From NCBI GenBank assembly GCA_013215295.1, contig JABSOZ010000002.1, forward strand, positions 1-64,000: DNA of 64,000 nt. The letters run 5' to 3'. Shown here piece after piece: positions 55,938 to 64,000 of the stretch (the stretch's first letter is position 1; each line of letters starts with the position of its first letter). Origin of the DNA: Colwellia sp. Lineage in GTDB: Bacteria; Pseudomonadota; Gammaproteobacteria; Enterobacterales; Alteromonadaceae. The position numbers and the translations under genes are program-made. Below the pieces are notes generated by a model that saw only the letters and a list, made by a program, of their open reading frames with translations, made no database searches and was not told the origin of the DNA.

Positions 55938-56224
55938 GTTATTAGCGCTATATAAATTCTATCTTTCAAAATTCAGCAAATCACTTTTATCGTACAGCAG
56001 CTTATATGTTTTTAATATAACTGAGTGTTCCCACGTCTTTTCGCTTCATTATTTTGACTCGCTATAACCCTGCTATAATAAAGTCGTGAGAAAAAATAGC
56101 CGATAAAACATTTTATTTAGCGTTAAATTTGATTCCACGAATTAATCTACTTTAATTATGCTTATATAAACAATATCGTGTTAAATAATATCGTGTAAAA
56201 ATCTATACATAATGGAGATGATAA

Positions 56225-57157
56225 ATGTCGGATAATAAAAAATACCGTTTAGTAACTCGTAGTGATTTTGATGGTTTAGTGTGTGCTATTTTACTCAAAC
56301 ATATTAATTTAGTTGACGGTATTCTCTTTGTTCACCCTAAAGATATGCAAGACGGAGTTATTGAAATAAGTTCGAATGATATTTCAACCAATTTACCTTA
56401 TGTTGAAGGTGTTCATATTGCTTTTGATCACCATCATAGTGAAACGCTTCGAAATAAAAAGCGCGACAACCATATTATTGACCCTGAGGCTCCTTCAGCT
56501 GCTCGTGTTGTTTATGATTTCTACGGTGGGTTAGAAGTTTTTCCCGATAGCTGGACAACCATGATGGAAGCCGTTGACAAAGGCGATTCTGCACAATTTA
56601 ATATGGAAGAAGTTTTACATGCTGAACGATGGGAGTTACTCAATTTCATCATGGACTCTCGAACGGGTTTAGGGCGTTTCAGAGAGTTTCGTATTTCAAA
56701 TTATGAACTCATGATGGACTTAATTAATTTTGGTAAAGATCATAACATTGATCAGTTACTCGCGCTTCCCGATGTTAAAGAACGCACGGACCTTTACTTT
56801 GAGCATGAAGAAAAGTTTAAGGCACAAATTAGACGATGTGCGATCGTTCACAATAACTTAGTTGTTTTGGATTTACGAGAAGAAGACATTATTTACTCAG
56901 GTAATCGTTTTGTTATTTATGCCTTATTTCCACAATGTAATATTTCAATTCACGTTATGTGGGGACTTAAAAAGCAAAATACTGTTTTTGCTACAGGAAA
57001 ATCAATTTTTGATCGGAGTTCAAAAACAAATGTTGGCGAGTTAATGTTGAAATACAATGGTGGCGGACATAATGCAGCAGGAACCTGTCAAGTTCCACAT
57101 GATCAAAATGAAGCTTGTCTCGCAGAGCTGATTTCAACGATTAATGCTGATGGCTAA
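56225..57157 (+). CDS. DHH-family phosphoesterase / exopolyphosphatase-like
   Basis: The 310-residue protein belongs to the DHH-DHHA1 superfamily. The manganese-binding motifs are TRSDFDGLVC (Asp14, Asp16), FDHHHSE (Asp68-His71) and an aspartate in DSRTGLG or AVDKGD. The C-terminal DHHA1 loop GGGHNAAGTCQV is at about 283-294. Members hydrolyse short nucleotides, cyclic dinucleotides or polyphosphate, and the exact substrate is open. GGAG lies 7 bases before the ATG. Two copies of a 15 bp direct repeat lie just upstream (56172-56201). Confidence 0.85.
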   Translation: MSDNKKYRLVTRSDFDGLVCAILLKHINLVDGILFVHPKDMQDGVIEISSNDISTNLPYVEGVHIAFDHHHSETLRNKKRDNHIIDPEAPSAARVVYDFYGGLEVFPDSWTTMMEAVDKGDSAQFNMEEVLHAERWELLNFIMDSRTGLGRFREFRISNYELMMDLINFGKDHNIDQLLALPDVKERTDLYFEHEEKFKAQIRRCAIVHNNLVVLDLREEDIIYSGNRFVIYALFPQCNISIHVMWGLKKQNTVFATGKSIFDRSSKTNVGELMLKYNGGGHNAAGTCQVPHDQNEACLAELISTINADG

Positions 57158-57257
57158 ACATTAAAGACTTACTTTGCATAACTAGACTATTGCTATCATG
57201 GAAGATGGCAAAAACGCTCCGCTGATGATTCTAAAAATCTATAAATATTAAAAAGTA

Positions 57258-58217
57258 TTAATACCCTTTATTCCAGTCGATAGAAACGGGTAATGACCCA
57301 TTCAATCGATATTTACAAATATTTTCAGCAACAATATCTCCTGCACTTTCAAAATGCGTGGGAGCAGAAATATGAGGCAGTACGGTAATATCTTTATGAG
57401 ACCAAAATGCATCATTTTTGTTTAATGGTTCTTGTTCAAAAACATCTAAAATTGCATGTTCAAGATGATCACTATCTAATTGCTGGATGAGATCCTCATT
57501 AGCAACAATACCACCACGGGCAAAGTTAATTAAACTTGCACCTTGAGGTAAGTTTTTCAATAAATTATTATCTATTAATTGATAAGTGTCCGAAGTAAGC
57601 GGTAATAAACAAATGATGATATTGCACTGTTTCACCATAGTAATTAAACCATCATCTCCTGAATAACATCCCACACCATGAATTAATTTTTGGCTTTGAC
57701 TCCAACCAAGAACATTAAAGCCATTCTCGTTCAAACGCATAGCACTAAGCTCACCTAATTTACCTAAACCTAAAACGCCAACTGTGCGCTCTTGAGGACG
57801 TAAATAATGGTGCTGTATCCATTGAGATGAATTTTGTTGCTTCAAGTATTTGGGCATATCTCGATGTAAATAGAGTACCCACGTTAATACAGCTTCACTC
57901 ATTGTTTGCGCTAATAATGGGTCAATCAATCGAATAAGTTTAAAGCTTGGCAGTGGCTTATTATCTGTTAATTGCGTAACTAAAGCATCAACACCTGCCC
58001 ATAAACTTTGTATCCAAATCAGCTTACTGTATTGAGACAAAATAATAGGGTCAGGATTAGCGACAATAGCAATTTCACATTGAGTTTTTTCAACCGCGGA
58101 TAAATCTTTATCAAGCTTTATGCATTCATATGGAAGTTTAGCTGACAAAAGTGCTAACCAAGCAATTTGTTCTTGATCAGCCAATTGACTGACAAAACTT
58201 ATAATTGGATTATTCAA
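57258..58217 (-). CDS. D-2-hydroxyacid dehydrogenase, GhrA-like
   Basis: The 319-residue NAD(P)-dependent protein resembles glyoxylate/hydroxypyruvate reductase A. The nucleotide-binding motif VGVLGLGKLGELSAMRL is at about 145-161. The catalytic Arg is in NFARGGIV, the Glu in VFEQEPL and the His in LPHISAPTH. GhrA reduces glyoxylate and hydroxypyruvate. The gene is 17 bp downstream of a LURP-one-like gene and is likely co-transcribed. Confidence 0.88.
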   Translation of the reverse strand: MNNPIISFVSQLADQEQIAWLALLSAKLPYECIKLDKDLSAVEKTQCEIAIVANPDPIILSQYSKLIWIQSLWAGVDALVTQLTDNKPLPSFKLIRLIDPLLAQTMSEAVLTWVLYLHRDMPKYLKQQNSSQWIQHHYLRPQERTVGVLGLGKLGELSAMRLNENGFNVLGWSQSQKLIHGVGCYSGDDGLITMVKQCNIIICLLPLTSDTYQLIDNNLLKNLPQGASLINFARGGIVANEDLIQQLDSDHLEHAILDVFEQEPLNKNDAFWSHKDITVLPHISAPTHFESAGDIVAENICKYRLNGSLPVSIDWNKGY

Positions 58218-58234
58218 GGCGATTCTCTTTTCAA

Positions 58235-58822
58235 TTATTCTTTCAAAACCATATCAATACACATAACAGCAGCAAGAATTAACTTTCTAACAGGGTGATT
58301 TTCAGGAACATCATCAGATATTTCAAGAACGTAATTGTCAGCACTAGTAAACAACTCTTTTCCTATTCCGCCCCATTCTTTAGAAATATGAGCAAGTTCG
58401 ACATTACCATCCATAAAGCGGAACTCCCAACCAACCCAATTTCCTTTTAAATGACAAACAAGTCGGTCTTGATTATCATAAATATCGAATTTACCGCCAA
58501 TAGAAAAAAGCTTCTGTTGAAAATACCCTACCGTATTGCCATCACTATCAGAAATAGTCACTTTGGAAACAAGAAGAGATATACCTCGCTGAATTCTTAC
58601 AATACGTTGCTCATCTGGTGTACGTATTTGAACATCAAAAGGAGTCATGGTTTTGTAGTCGCTAAAACGAAGGATTTTGGTAAAAAAACCTAAATTGGGC
58701 TCTCGACATTCCATTATGATATTGCCTGTTTCAGGATCATAAACGTCATAATTGTTGGCGGCTTTGAATATGCCAACATGTTCTTTAATTAAAAATAAAT
58801 TCTTATTTAGTATGTCTGTCAT
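58235..58822 (-). CDS. LURP-one-related / phospholipid scramblase-like protein
   Basis: The 195-residue protein has the repeated beta-strand pattern of the Tubby-like LURP-one/scramblase fold: NKNLFLIKEHVGIFKAANNYDVYDP, GYFQQKLFSIGGKFDIYDNQDRLVCHLKGNWVGWEFRFMD, and a C-terminal hydrophobic helix ILAAVMCIDMVLK. There is no signal peptide. Bacterial members have no established function; membrane association through the C-terminal helix is plausible. Confidence 0.82.
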   Translation of the reverse strand: MTDILNKNLFLIKEHVGIFKAANNYDVYDPETGNIIMECREPNLGFFTKILRFSDYKTMTPFDVQIRTPDEQRIVRIQRGISLLVSKVTISDSDGNTVGYFQQKLFSIGGKFDIYDNQDRLVCHLKGNWVGWEFRFMDGNVELAHISKEWGGIGKELFTSADNYVLEISDDVPENHPVRKLILAAVMCIDMVLKE

Positions 58823-58889
58823 TGCTAGAAGTCCCTTTTATTTTTACATTGATCTGTTACGTAAATCCATCAGCGGATATTCTTAAACG

Positions 58890-58912
58890 AAAAAACAGCC
58901 GAAGCCGTTTTT
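58890..58912 (-). terminator. Probable terminator of the DUF418 gene
   Basis: AAAAACAGC-CGAA-GCCGTTTTT forms a stem with one mismatch and a GNRA-like tetraloop, followed by T residues on the minus strand, 30 bp after the stop codon. Confidence 0.6.
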
Positions 58913-58942
58913 ACGTATAGTCATATTAACAGTAATTTCTAT

Positions 58943-60163
58943 CTATTGAGTTATTTTAAGCGGTTGACGTTTTCCGTACGTCATACTTCGCCATAACCAT
59001 TCAAAAGGTCCAAATTGATAGCGAGCCATCCAGAAGCTTGAGAAAAACAATTGAAAAGTCCATACGCCTAAAACAACAAGCAGCATGTCACTTCGCTCAA
59101 AACTACCGTAATAACCTAAACCCCATCCATAAAAAATAAATCCACAGATTAAGGTATGTGATAAGTAATTAGTTAACGCCATTTTCCCTACATTTGCGAA
59201 CAAACTTTTCAATTTCATTAACGCTGATGAACGACAAAATACAATTAAAAGACTCATGTAACTATAAGCCATTAAAATACTGCCCCAGTAGTTAGGTTGA
59301 ATACCAGACATCATTGAATCAAGTCCCCAGCCGCTATCAAAATTAGCTTGATTACCCGTAATACTCAGAAGTAAACCTAAAGCGAGTGTGATAACTGCGC
59401 TAATCGCTAAACTCTTATTGCTGAAACGTTTACCAAAAAAATCAAGTTTAAATAATGCCATACCAATCATCATAAGACCGACAATTCTAAACATATAAAA
59501 TAAAACATTGGTTTGCATTTTAGAGGCCATGAAATTGCGATGTTCCATTTGTCCTAACCAACTCGCTTGATTAACTAAAATATCTTTATCGATCATTTCT
59601 TGAGTTGGCGCCCACATTGCGAGCATATTTTGTAAATCAGCTTCTTCCATCATAGGAATTGCAAAACTAATTAAATACATCACTAAAGAACAAAAGCCAA
59701 TGGATAAAAAAGCGGTGATCAGTAAAAACCGAACTGATTTTTTACGCGCGGTATAAGCTATCATCCCCGCTAAAGCATAAGGAAATAGAATATCACCGAA
59801 CCATAATAAATAAGCATGTAACAACCCAAAGATAGCCAATATAAACATGCGTTTATAGTGTATCTTACCTGGGTTTCCGCCTTTCCTTTCTATGTTTTCA
59901 GCCATTAAAACAATACCGACACCAAAGAGTATTGAGAATATGGTCATAAACTTTTGATCTGCAAAAATATGCGAGAAATAATATACATAGAAATTTATGC
60001 CGGATAAATCACCAAATGACGTTGGATTACTATACGCAGAGAAATTCATTGAAAAAGCTTGAATGTTCATTAAGAGAATACCAAGTAAGGCAATACCTCT
60101 TATAATATCAATATTTAGTAGTCTTGATTGTAGGGCCATGGGCTCTGCTAGATTTTGGGTCAT
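58943..60163 (-). CDS. DUF418 family membrane protein (YeiB-like)
   Basis: The 406-residue protein has about ten membrane helices. The N-terminal LLNIDIIRGIALLGILLMNIQAFSM is the DUF1624/DUF418 start. The C-terminal DUF418 region contains KMALTNYLSHTLICGFIFYGWGLGYYGSF and RYQFGPFEWLWRSMTYGKRQPL, the strongest family signature. Members such as YeiB are uncharacterised inner-membrane proteins, sometimes linked to acyl transfer. It is a single gene with its own probable terminator. Confidence 0.9.
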   Translation of the reverse strand: MTQNLAEPMALQSRLLNIDIIRGIALLGILLMNIQAFSMNFSAYSNPTSFGDLSGINFYVYYFSHIFADQKFMTIFSILFGVGIVLMAENIERKGGNPGKIHYKRMFILAIFGLLHAYLLWFGDILFPYALAGMIAYTARKKSVRFLLITAFLSIGFCSLVMYLISFAIPMMEEADLQNMLAMWAPTQEMIDKDILVNQASWLGQMEHRNFMASKMQTNVLFYMFRIVGLMMIGMALFKLDFFGKRFSNKSLAISAVITLALGLLLSITGNQANFDSGWGLDSMMSGIQPNYWGSILMAYSYMSLLIVFCRSSALMKLKSLFANVGKMALTNYLSHTLICGFIFYGWGLGYYGSFERSDMLLVVLGVWTFQLFFSSFWMARYQFGPFEWLWRSMTYGKRQPLKITQ

Positions 60164-60265
60164 ATATTCCTCAATTAATTATTTCAATTTATATAGCAAC
60201 TAATTAGTCTGATAAAATTGAGTTTTATTACAGCGTTTGAAATTATTTTTATTGAGTTTGAATAT

Positions 60266-61015
60266 TTAGTGTTTAAGCAGTTCATCAAACATACGTCTAA
60301 CTTGTAGATCACCAAAACTATAGATACCTTCTTTTTGATGAAATACCCGAAATACTGTTGGGAAATCTTCAGTATCAAGATTCTTCATAATCAATAACAA
60401 TTGTCTTTCTGGTCTGCCGTAACCACTATCATCAGGCAACCTGTCAATTTCAGCATTTACTGCAGGAAGTAAAAAAGGAAATCTCTGTAAAAGGCCTGTA
60501 GCAATTTGTAGCAGATTATCAAAATTCTTTTGTTGATAATTCGGCCATAAATCGGCTAAACACTTAAGTTCTGTCGTCTCAATGATGTAAGCAGTATTAT
60601 AAGCTATGATTAATTCTTCTTGGCTCATATGACCAAAACTATATTCATTGCCTTTATTAGGCCGAACTAGGTATATTGTGTAACCTTGATCTTGTTTCTT
60701 GAGTAAATGTAAGACAAACCAAAAATTAACCTGACAAAACAAGTCATCTTCAAACCAGCAATATACCGTTGCCTTTGGAGGAATGTGCATTATTTTGTTT
60801 ATTTCAGGTACCGTTGTTTCGAAATATTTTCCATTTGGGACCTGCGAATAACTTTCTATATGTTCGGCTCGGTTGGCAAATAATTCACTCAGGGTGTCGC
60901 CCTGAATATTGCCATCAACTAAACATTCACGAGCAACAATTAATTCACCTAAAATAGATGCTGGGAGTTGGCTCATTAAAGAATCGCCATTAAGGATGTG
61001 ATAAATATTATTCAT
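60266..61015 (-). CDS. DUF1835 domain-containing protein
   Basis: The 249-residue protein starts YHILNGDSLMSQLPASILGELIVARECLVDGNIQGDT, the DUF1835 signature, and includes WFEDDLFCQVNFWFVLHLL and a C-terminal helical region ending VRRMFDELLKH. No signal peptide or membrane helix is present. The family is best known from Firmicutes and Bacteroidetes and has no established activity. It is a single gene with no clear terminator seen. Confidence 0.85.
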   Translation of the reverse strand: MNNIYHILNGDSLMSQLPASILGELIVARECLVDGNIQGDTLSELFANRAEHIESYSQVPNGKYFETTVPEINKIMHIPPKATVYCWFEDDLFCQVNFWFVLHLLKKQDQGYTIYLVRPNKGNEYSFGHMSQEELIIAYNTAYIIETTELKCLADLWPNYQQKNFDNLLQIATGLLQRFPFLLPAVNAEIDRLPDDSGYGRPERQLLLIMKNLDTEDFPTVFRVFHQKEGIYSFGDLQVRRMFDELLKH

Positions 61016-61606
61016 TAATTAGCTTCCTTTATTGCTTTTTCTAGGGCAGAAAACACTGAATGTTATACCGTTAAATTGACCCCACTGCACTTTTATAACC
61101 ATTCTGCCATTTATTAGATAAACAATGACTACTCACTTTGTCAGCATTAATACATGTTGAACTCGCAGCAGAAAAACATTGCCACTGGTGAAAAAAATCA
61201 ATAAAACTGACTCCAATATTAAAAATATCATGATGAGCCCTTGTACAATAAAACGCTTAACCATTGTTTCTGTCACTAGAACATAACACTTCAGAAACAA
61301 AATACAATCAGATGGAATAAATTGTTATCTAAGAAATATGACTAAAAATTATATGTGAACTTACACTATCAAAATACATAAAAAGTGTATCCCCAAACGT
61401 AATGACATTGCTAACCGACAAACGGCAATACCTCTCTAAGTATGTGAATAATGCGGCAAATTATTTCCCCTTTACATCTGAGCAACCATCCTAACCTGTC
61501 AAAATATAAAGCTTTTAACTAAAAAGCTTAATGATATTGAATTGGCACAGTAACTGCTATCAATTAAGAATAGGGACAAATCAAAGAAGTTAGAAGAGTA
61601 TGCATT
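61016..61606. other. Intergenic region without a convincing gene
   Basis: I see no confident coding frame, RNA or repeat in these 590 bases. A minus-strand frame from an ATG at 61264 encodes 43 mostly hydrophobic residues (MVKRFIVQGLIMIFLILE...) but lacks a ribosome-binding site. The last 100 bp probably holds the promoter of the gene starting at 61607. Confidence 0.5.
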
Positions 61607-62158
61607 ATGATGATTAACGTAAACTACAATGAAATAATCGCTCAGGCCAAAACAAAAGGTGCAAGCCAAGCTAATTTCAATAACATCAACTCGACTCGTA
61701 CAAATGATGCTATAAATCAAAATACCTTAACCTTATCTAATCAAGCATTATCGCTATTAGAGGGGAATAAAAATATCATTCAAGAAATATCTCCCATTTA
61801 TGTTAGGCCGCAAACATCAGCAGAATTACTCGCAGGGAATCAGAGTAGCCAATCAAACTTACAAGTGACTACTTCTTCATCAGATGAGATTAAAATAAAA
61901 GATACCACTGAAACTAATTCTCGTTTTGGAGATATGATGCAAGCAATACTTGATAAGCGTTTAGGCGTTGACCGAAAAAAACTTGAAGAACTCGATGCTA
62001 TGATGGCCGAAATAGCAAAGAATGAAAATCTAAGTCCAGAAGAAAAAGAAAAGGCGATGGAAGAAATTGGTAAAATGCGCGAAAAAATTATTGAAGAAAG
62101 CATCGATATTAAAAAAATAGCAAAAGAAACCTTTATCGAACCTGATGAGAATGGTTAA
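61607..62158 (+). CDS. Small hydrophilic hypothetical protein with C-terminal coiled coil
   Basis: The 183-residue protein starts MMINVNYNEIIAQAKTKGA, has a Ser/Asn/Thr-rich central part, and ends in a charged helical region (about 105-170: DMMQAILDKRLGVDRKKLEELDAMMAEIAKNENLSPEEKEKAMEEIGKM) likely to form a coiled coil. It has no signal peptide or membrane segment. ATG at codon 2 is an equal start candidate. No family is recognised. Confidence 0.65.
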   Translation: MMINVNYNEIIAQAKTKGASQANFNNINSTRTNDAINQNTLTLSNQALSLLEGNKNIIQEISPIYVRPQTSAELLAGNQSSQSNLQVTTSSSDEIKIKDTTETNSRFGDMMQAILDKRLGVDRKKLEELDAMMAEIAKNENLSPEEKEKAMEEIGKMREKIIEESIDIKKIAKETFIEPDENG

Positions 62159-62694
62159 CGATTGAAACAGTTTAAAACTGTGCATTATGGGAAGTAAAAT
62201 GATTAATTTTAATGAGTTATCATTCAGTTAAAATTAATCATTTTATAGGTTCAACATTATTATTCAAGATAAATAAAATTGTCGCTTATACTAGGACATT
62301 ATTATTCATTAATTATAGCCAAGTACATAATTTTCATTATCTTCATTGAGTGATAATTCAATCTCAATATTTTCATTTTTGTTGCTGTTATCCAAGACTT
62401 CCATTTGCTCTTGTTGAAAAGAATGAATTTTGTTAGCTGAAAGAATTAATCGACTGCTTTGTGTGATTCTATTATTTATCATCGTACTACCCTCGTTTAT
62501 GTTTTTAACTTCACGATTGGTGTTGCATTAATAGGGCCAAAAAAAGTCCTTTTTAACCAATTGAAATATATATACAATTAAAATTCACTAACATTTAATT
62601 TGTATTCTGCTTGGCATTTTAAAAAGAGAACATCAACTTGCAAGAGATTAATTTTGAGTTGCAGTATGTCTATAATAAAGCGATTGAATTAAAT
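62159..62694. other. Intergenic region with a possible broken small gene
   Basis: Most of this region shows nothing clear. On the minus strand from 62483 an ATG with GAGGG eight bases upstream opens a frame that stops after 16 codons. A one-base shift at an AAAA run near 62460 would join it to an open frame ending at 62309, making about 57 residues. This could be a decayed or misread small gene, or chance. Confidence 0.3.
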
Positions 62695-63153
62695 TTATTT
62701 AATCGCATTCCACATATCGAGATGAATTCGCCAAACACCATCTATTTTTCGCCAAACTATCACATATGCCCCGCCAAACTTACTTTCTCGTCCATCATCA
62801 TGGATAGACAGCCCAGAATAGTAACCAATATCGCTTGCGAGTTGACCGTCAATAATGAGTTCCTCTGACTCAGTTTTATGCCAATTTAATTTCCAACTAC
62901 TTTTGAGGTTTGGGGTCCAATATTTTCGAATAGCATTAATATTATTCTCTATATTGTTTTCTCCATAAACAATCTTTGCATCTGGGCTATATATCGACAT
63001 TATTGTTTCAATGTCTCCTTCAACAAATGCTTGAGAAAAGGCTTCAGCTTGCGCTGATATTGCTAACTTGTCAGCGTTGAAGTCTGTACTTAATGCCACA
63101 TAACTCGGTAACGTCATAATTACGAGGAGAAAGCTTTTTATTGTTATTTTCAT
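62695..63153 (-). CDS. Secreted SnoaL/DUF4440-like protein
   Basis: The 152-residue protein has a signal peptide (MKITIKSFLLVIMTLPSYVALS, cleavage near residue 22). It is followed by an NTF2-like cone fold: AISAQAEAFSQAFVEGDIETIMSIYSPDAKIVYGEN near the start, an internal YYSGLSIHDDGRESKFGGAYVIVWRKIDGVWRIHLDMWN end. This is the usual pattern of DUF4440/SnoaL-like proteins with a ligand pocket. The role is unknown. It is a single gene. Confidence 0.82.
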   Translation of the reverse strand: MKITIKSFLLVIMTLPSYVALSTDFNADKLAISAQAEAFSQAFVEGDIETIMSIYSPDAKIVYGENNIENNINAIRKYWTPNLKSSWKLNWHKTESEELIIDGQLASDIGYYSGLSIHDDGRESKFGGAYVIVWRKIDGVWRIHLDMWNAIK

Positions 63154-63766
63154 AGTTGATCCCAGATTGTCATTTTATTTATCACATCAAAAAAACTTAC
63201 CCACCCCTTTTTAAAATATAGAGATTAGCAGAGCGTAAAAGGTAATCGTGTAAAGAAGTCTTCTTTATGATGGTAATCTAAAAGAGATATTGATAGCAAT
63301 CACCGATATTGTAGACCCATCACTTTTTCTTCAGCTAGTCTTATAACGCCTCCAATTTTCCACTCTCTTGAAGTCTAAGTATTTCTTGATGTATAAGAGG
63401 CTCCAATGATTAGTATTTTTGATAAATATAATACTCGGGAAGTAGTATCGCTACAGGTGTTTTGAAGGCTCAATATTATCAAAAAACAAACACGCTAATA
63501 TTAATTTTCCGTAGATCGTATGAGTTAATACCACACCAACAATACTCTTTCGTAACATCTTGAACATATTTTTGTACTGTGAATTTCATAATCATCATTC
63601 ATACCATTCGCTATATTGTTGGTATGTTTTACACCGCTAGTTTTAGTAATCTTATATTTTCTAAAGCGTCTTTTACAGGATGTCTATCTGACTAGCTTTC
63701 AGCCTAAAAGGTATAGTGTCTAGATAATAATAAGGAGTAATACTATTAACATAAAGCTTAATAAAA
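63154..63766. other. Intergenic region, nothing recognised
   Basis: About 610 bases are AT-rich with stops in all frames. I see no confident gene, RNA, inverted repeat or mobile-element end. The left end must contain the promoter of the SnoaL-like gene. Confidence 0.5.
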
Positions 63767-63790
63767 AAAATCCGCTATTAAACGGATTTT
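63767..63790 (-). terminator. Terminator of the gene at the right edge
   Basis: On the minus strand AAAATCCG-TTTAATAG-CGGATTTT is followed by further T residues, 70 bp after the stop of the partial gene. Confidence 0.8.
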
Positions 63791-63861
63791 CAAGTCGAAT
63801 AAGGCTTTACTGCCGTCCGACGTTTTAGACAAGGACTTTTAACTAACTTGTCAGTTACAGC

Positions 63862-64000
63862 TTATTGTACAGGTATCTTTATGGTCCCTGTTGACACAAC
63901 ACCAGCTTTAGTTTCATAGGCATATTCAAACGTTAAGCTATTTTCAGAATTATTCATGTCATCCGACATATAGTAGTATGTGTAGGCACTATAAACTTTT
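63862..64000 (-). CDS. C-terminal fragment of an unidentified protein
   Basis: The last 45 codons of a minus-strand gene are visible, ending SLTFEYAYETKAGVVSTGTIKIPVQ and preceded by VYSAYTYYYMSDDMNNSEN. The pattern of alternating polar and hydrophobic residues suggests beta strands, as in Ig-like or secreted domains. An intrinsic terminator follows at 63767-63790. The family cannot be named from this part. Confidence 0.7.
   Translation of the reverse strand, partial: KVYSAYTYYYMSDDMNNSENSLTFEYAYETKAGVVSTGTIKIPVQ

Noticed and set aside
60184-60378. Minus-strand frame of 64 codons overlapping the DUF1835 gene end
   Set aside because: It is a shadow in another frame with no ribosome-binding site and unusual composition.
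61130-61264. Small hydrophobic protein of 43 residues on the minus strand
   Set aside because: It has no ribosome-binding site and no recognised relatives, and the region is AT-rich, so chance is likely.

Overview
The window looks like chromosomal DNA of a cold-water, AT-rich gammaproteobacterium of the Alteromonadales, most likely Colwellia or a close relative. This is inferred from gene content and synteny (seqA-pgm with ybfF-ybfE-fldA-fur; syd-queF; ppnN and xni; gcvA-ygdD-rlmM; fadD-yeaY-tsaB-yoaA; hisLGDCBHAFI; adk-htpG-recR) and from protein similarity remembered by eye. No database search was run. No rRNA, tRNA, complete IS element, prophage or CRISPR array was recognised.

Layout. 1-562 is the start of a branched-chain 2-oxoacid dehydrogenase E1-alpha gene reading off the left edge, with a LiuR-like site upstream. 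0.8-7.3 kb holds astE, pgm, seqA and, divergently, ybfF, a DUF2788 gene, ybfE, fldA and fur. 7.4-9.9 kb is the most notable stretch. Two minus-strand non-coding RNAs of the CsrB/CsrC/RsmZ type, each with 18 GGA motifs, an intrinsic terminator and an upstream near-match to the GacA/UvrY/VarA box, flank one plus-strand membrane-protein gene. 10-18.5 kb holds a GNAT protein, two DUF3192 paralogues, a KfrA-N-like DNA-binding protein, syd, queF, a GGDEF cyclase, ppnN, xni and a decayed isocitrate dehydrogenase fragment. 18.5-34.9 kb is mostly minus strand: rlmM, ygdD-like, hydrolase, gcvA, sohB, a VolA-type surface lipase with a FadR-like site, fadD, a hydrolase, a Slp/YeaY lipoprotein, an M50-like protease, tsaB and yoaA, with yciK on the plus strand.

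35.1-42.7 kb is the complete histidine operon behind a classical attenuator: a 16-residue leader peptide with five histidines, then a terminator. 42.8-53.1 kb carries a periplasmic binding-like protein, elaA, a MAPEG protein, adk, htpG with a sigma-32 promoter, a metallo-beta-lactamase-fold lipoprotein, recR, an MFS transporter and a three-gene HTH/DUF2975/outer-membrane cassette. 53.2-64 kb is more accessory: aldo/keto reductase, an atypical short Lgt, a viroplasmin-domain RNase H, a DHH phosphoesterase, a GhrA-like dehydrogenase, LURP-one-like, DUF418 and DUF1835 proteins, small hypotheticals, and a C-terminal gene fragment at the right edge.

Functional links. Fatty acid use (surface lipase, FadD, FadR-like sites), branched-chain amino acid breakdown (E1-alpha, LiuR-like site) and global post-transcriptional control (two CsrA-sponge RNAs) are the main regulatory themes. 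The rest is mostly conserved housekeeping.
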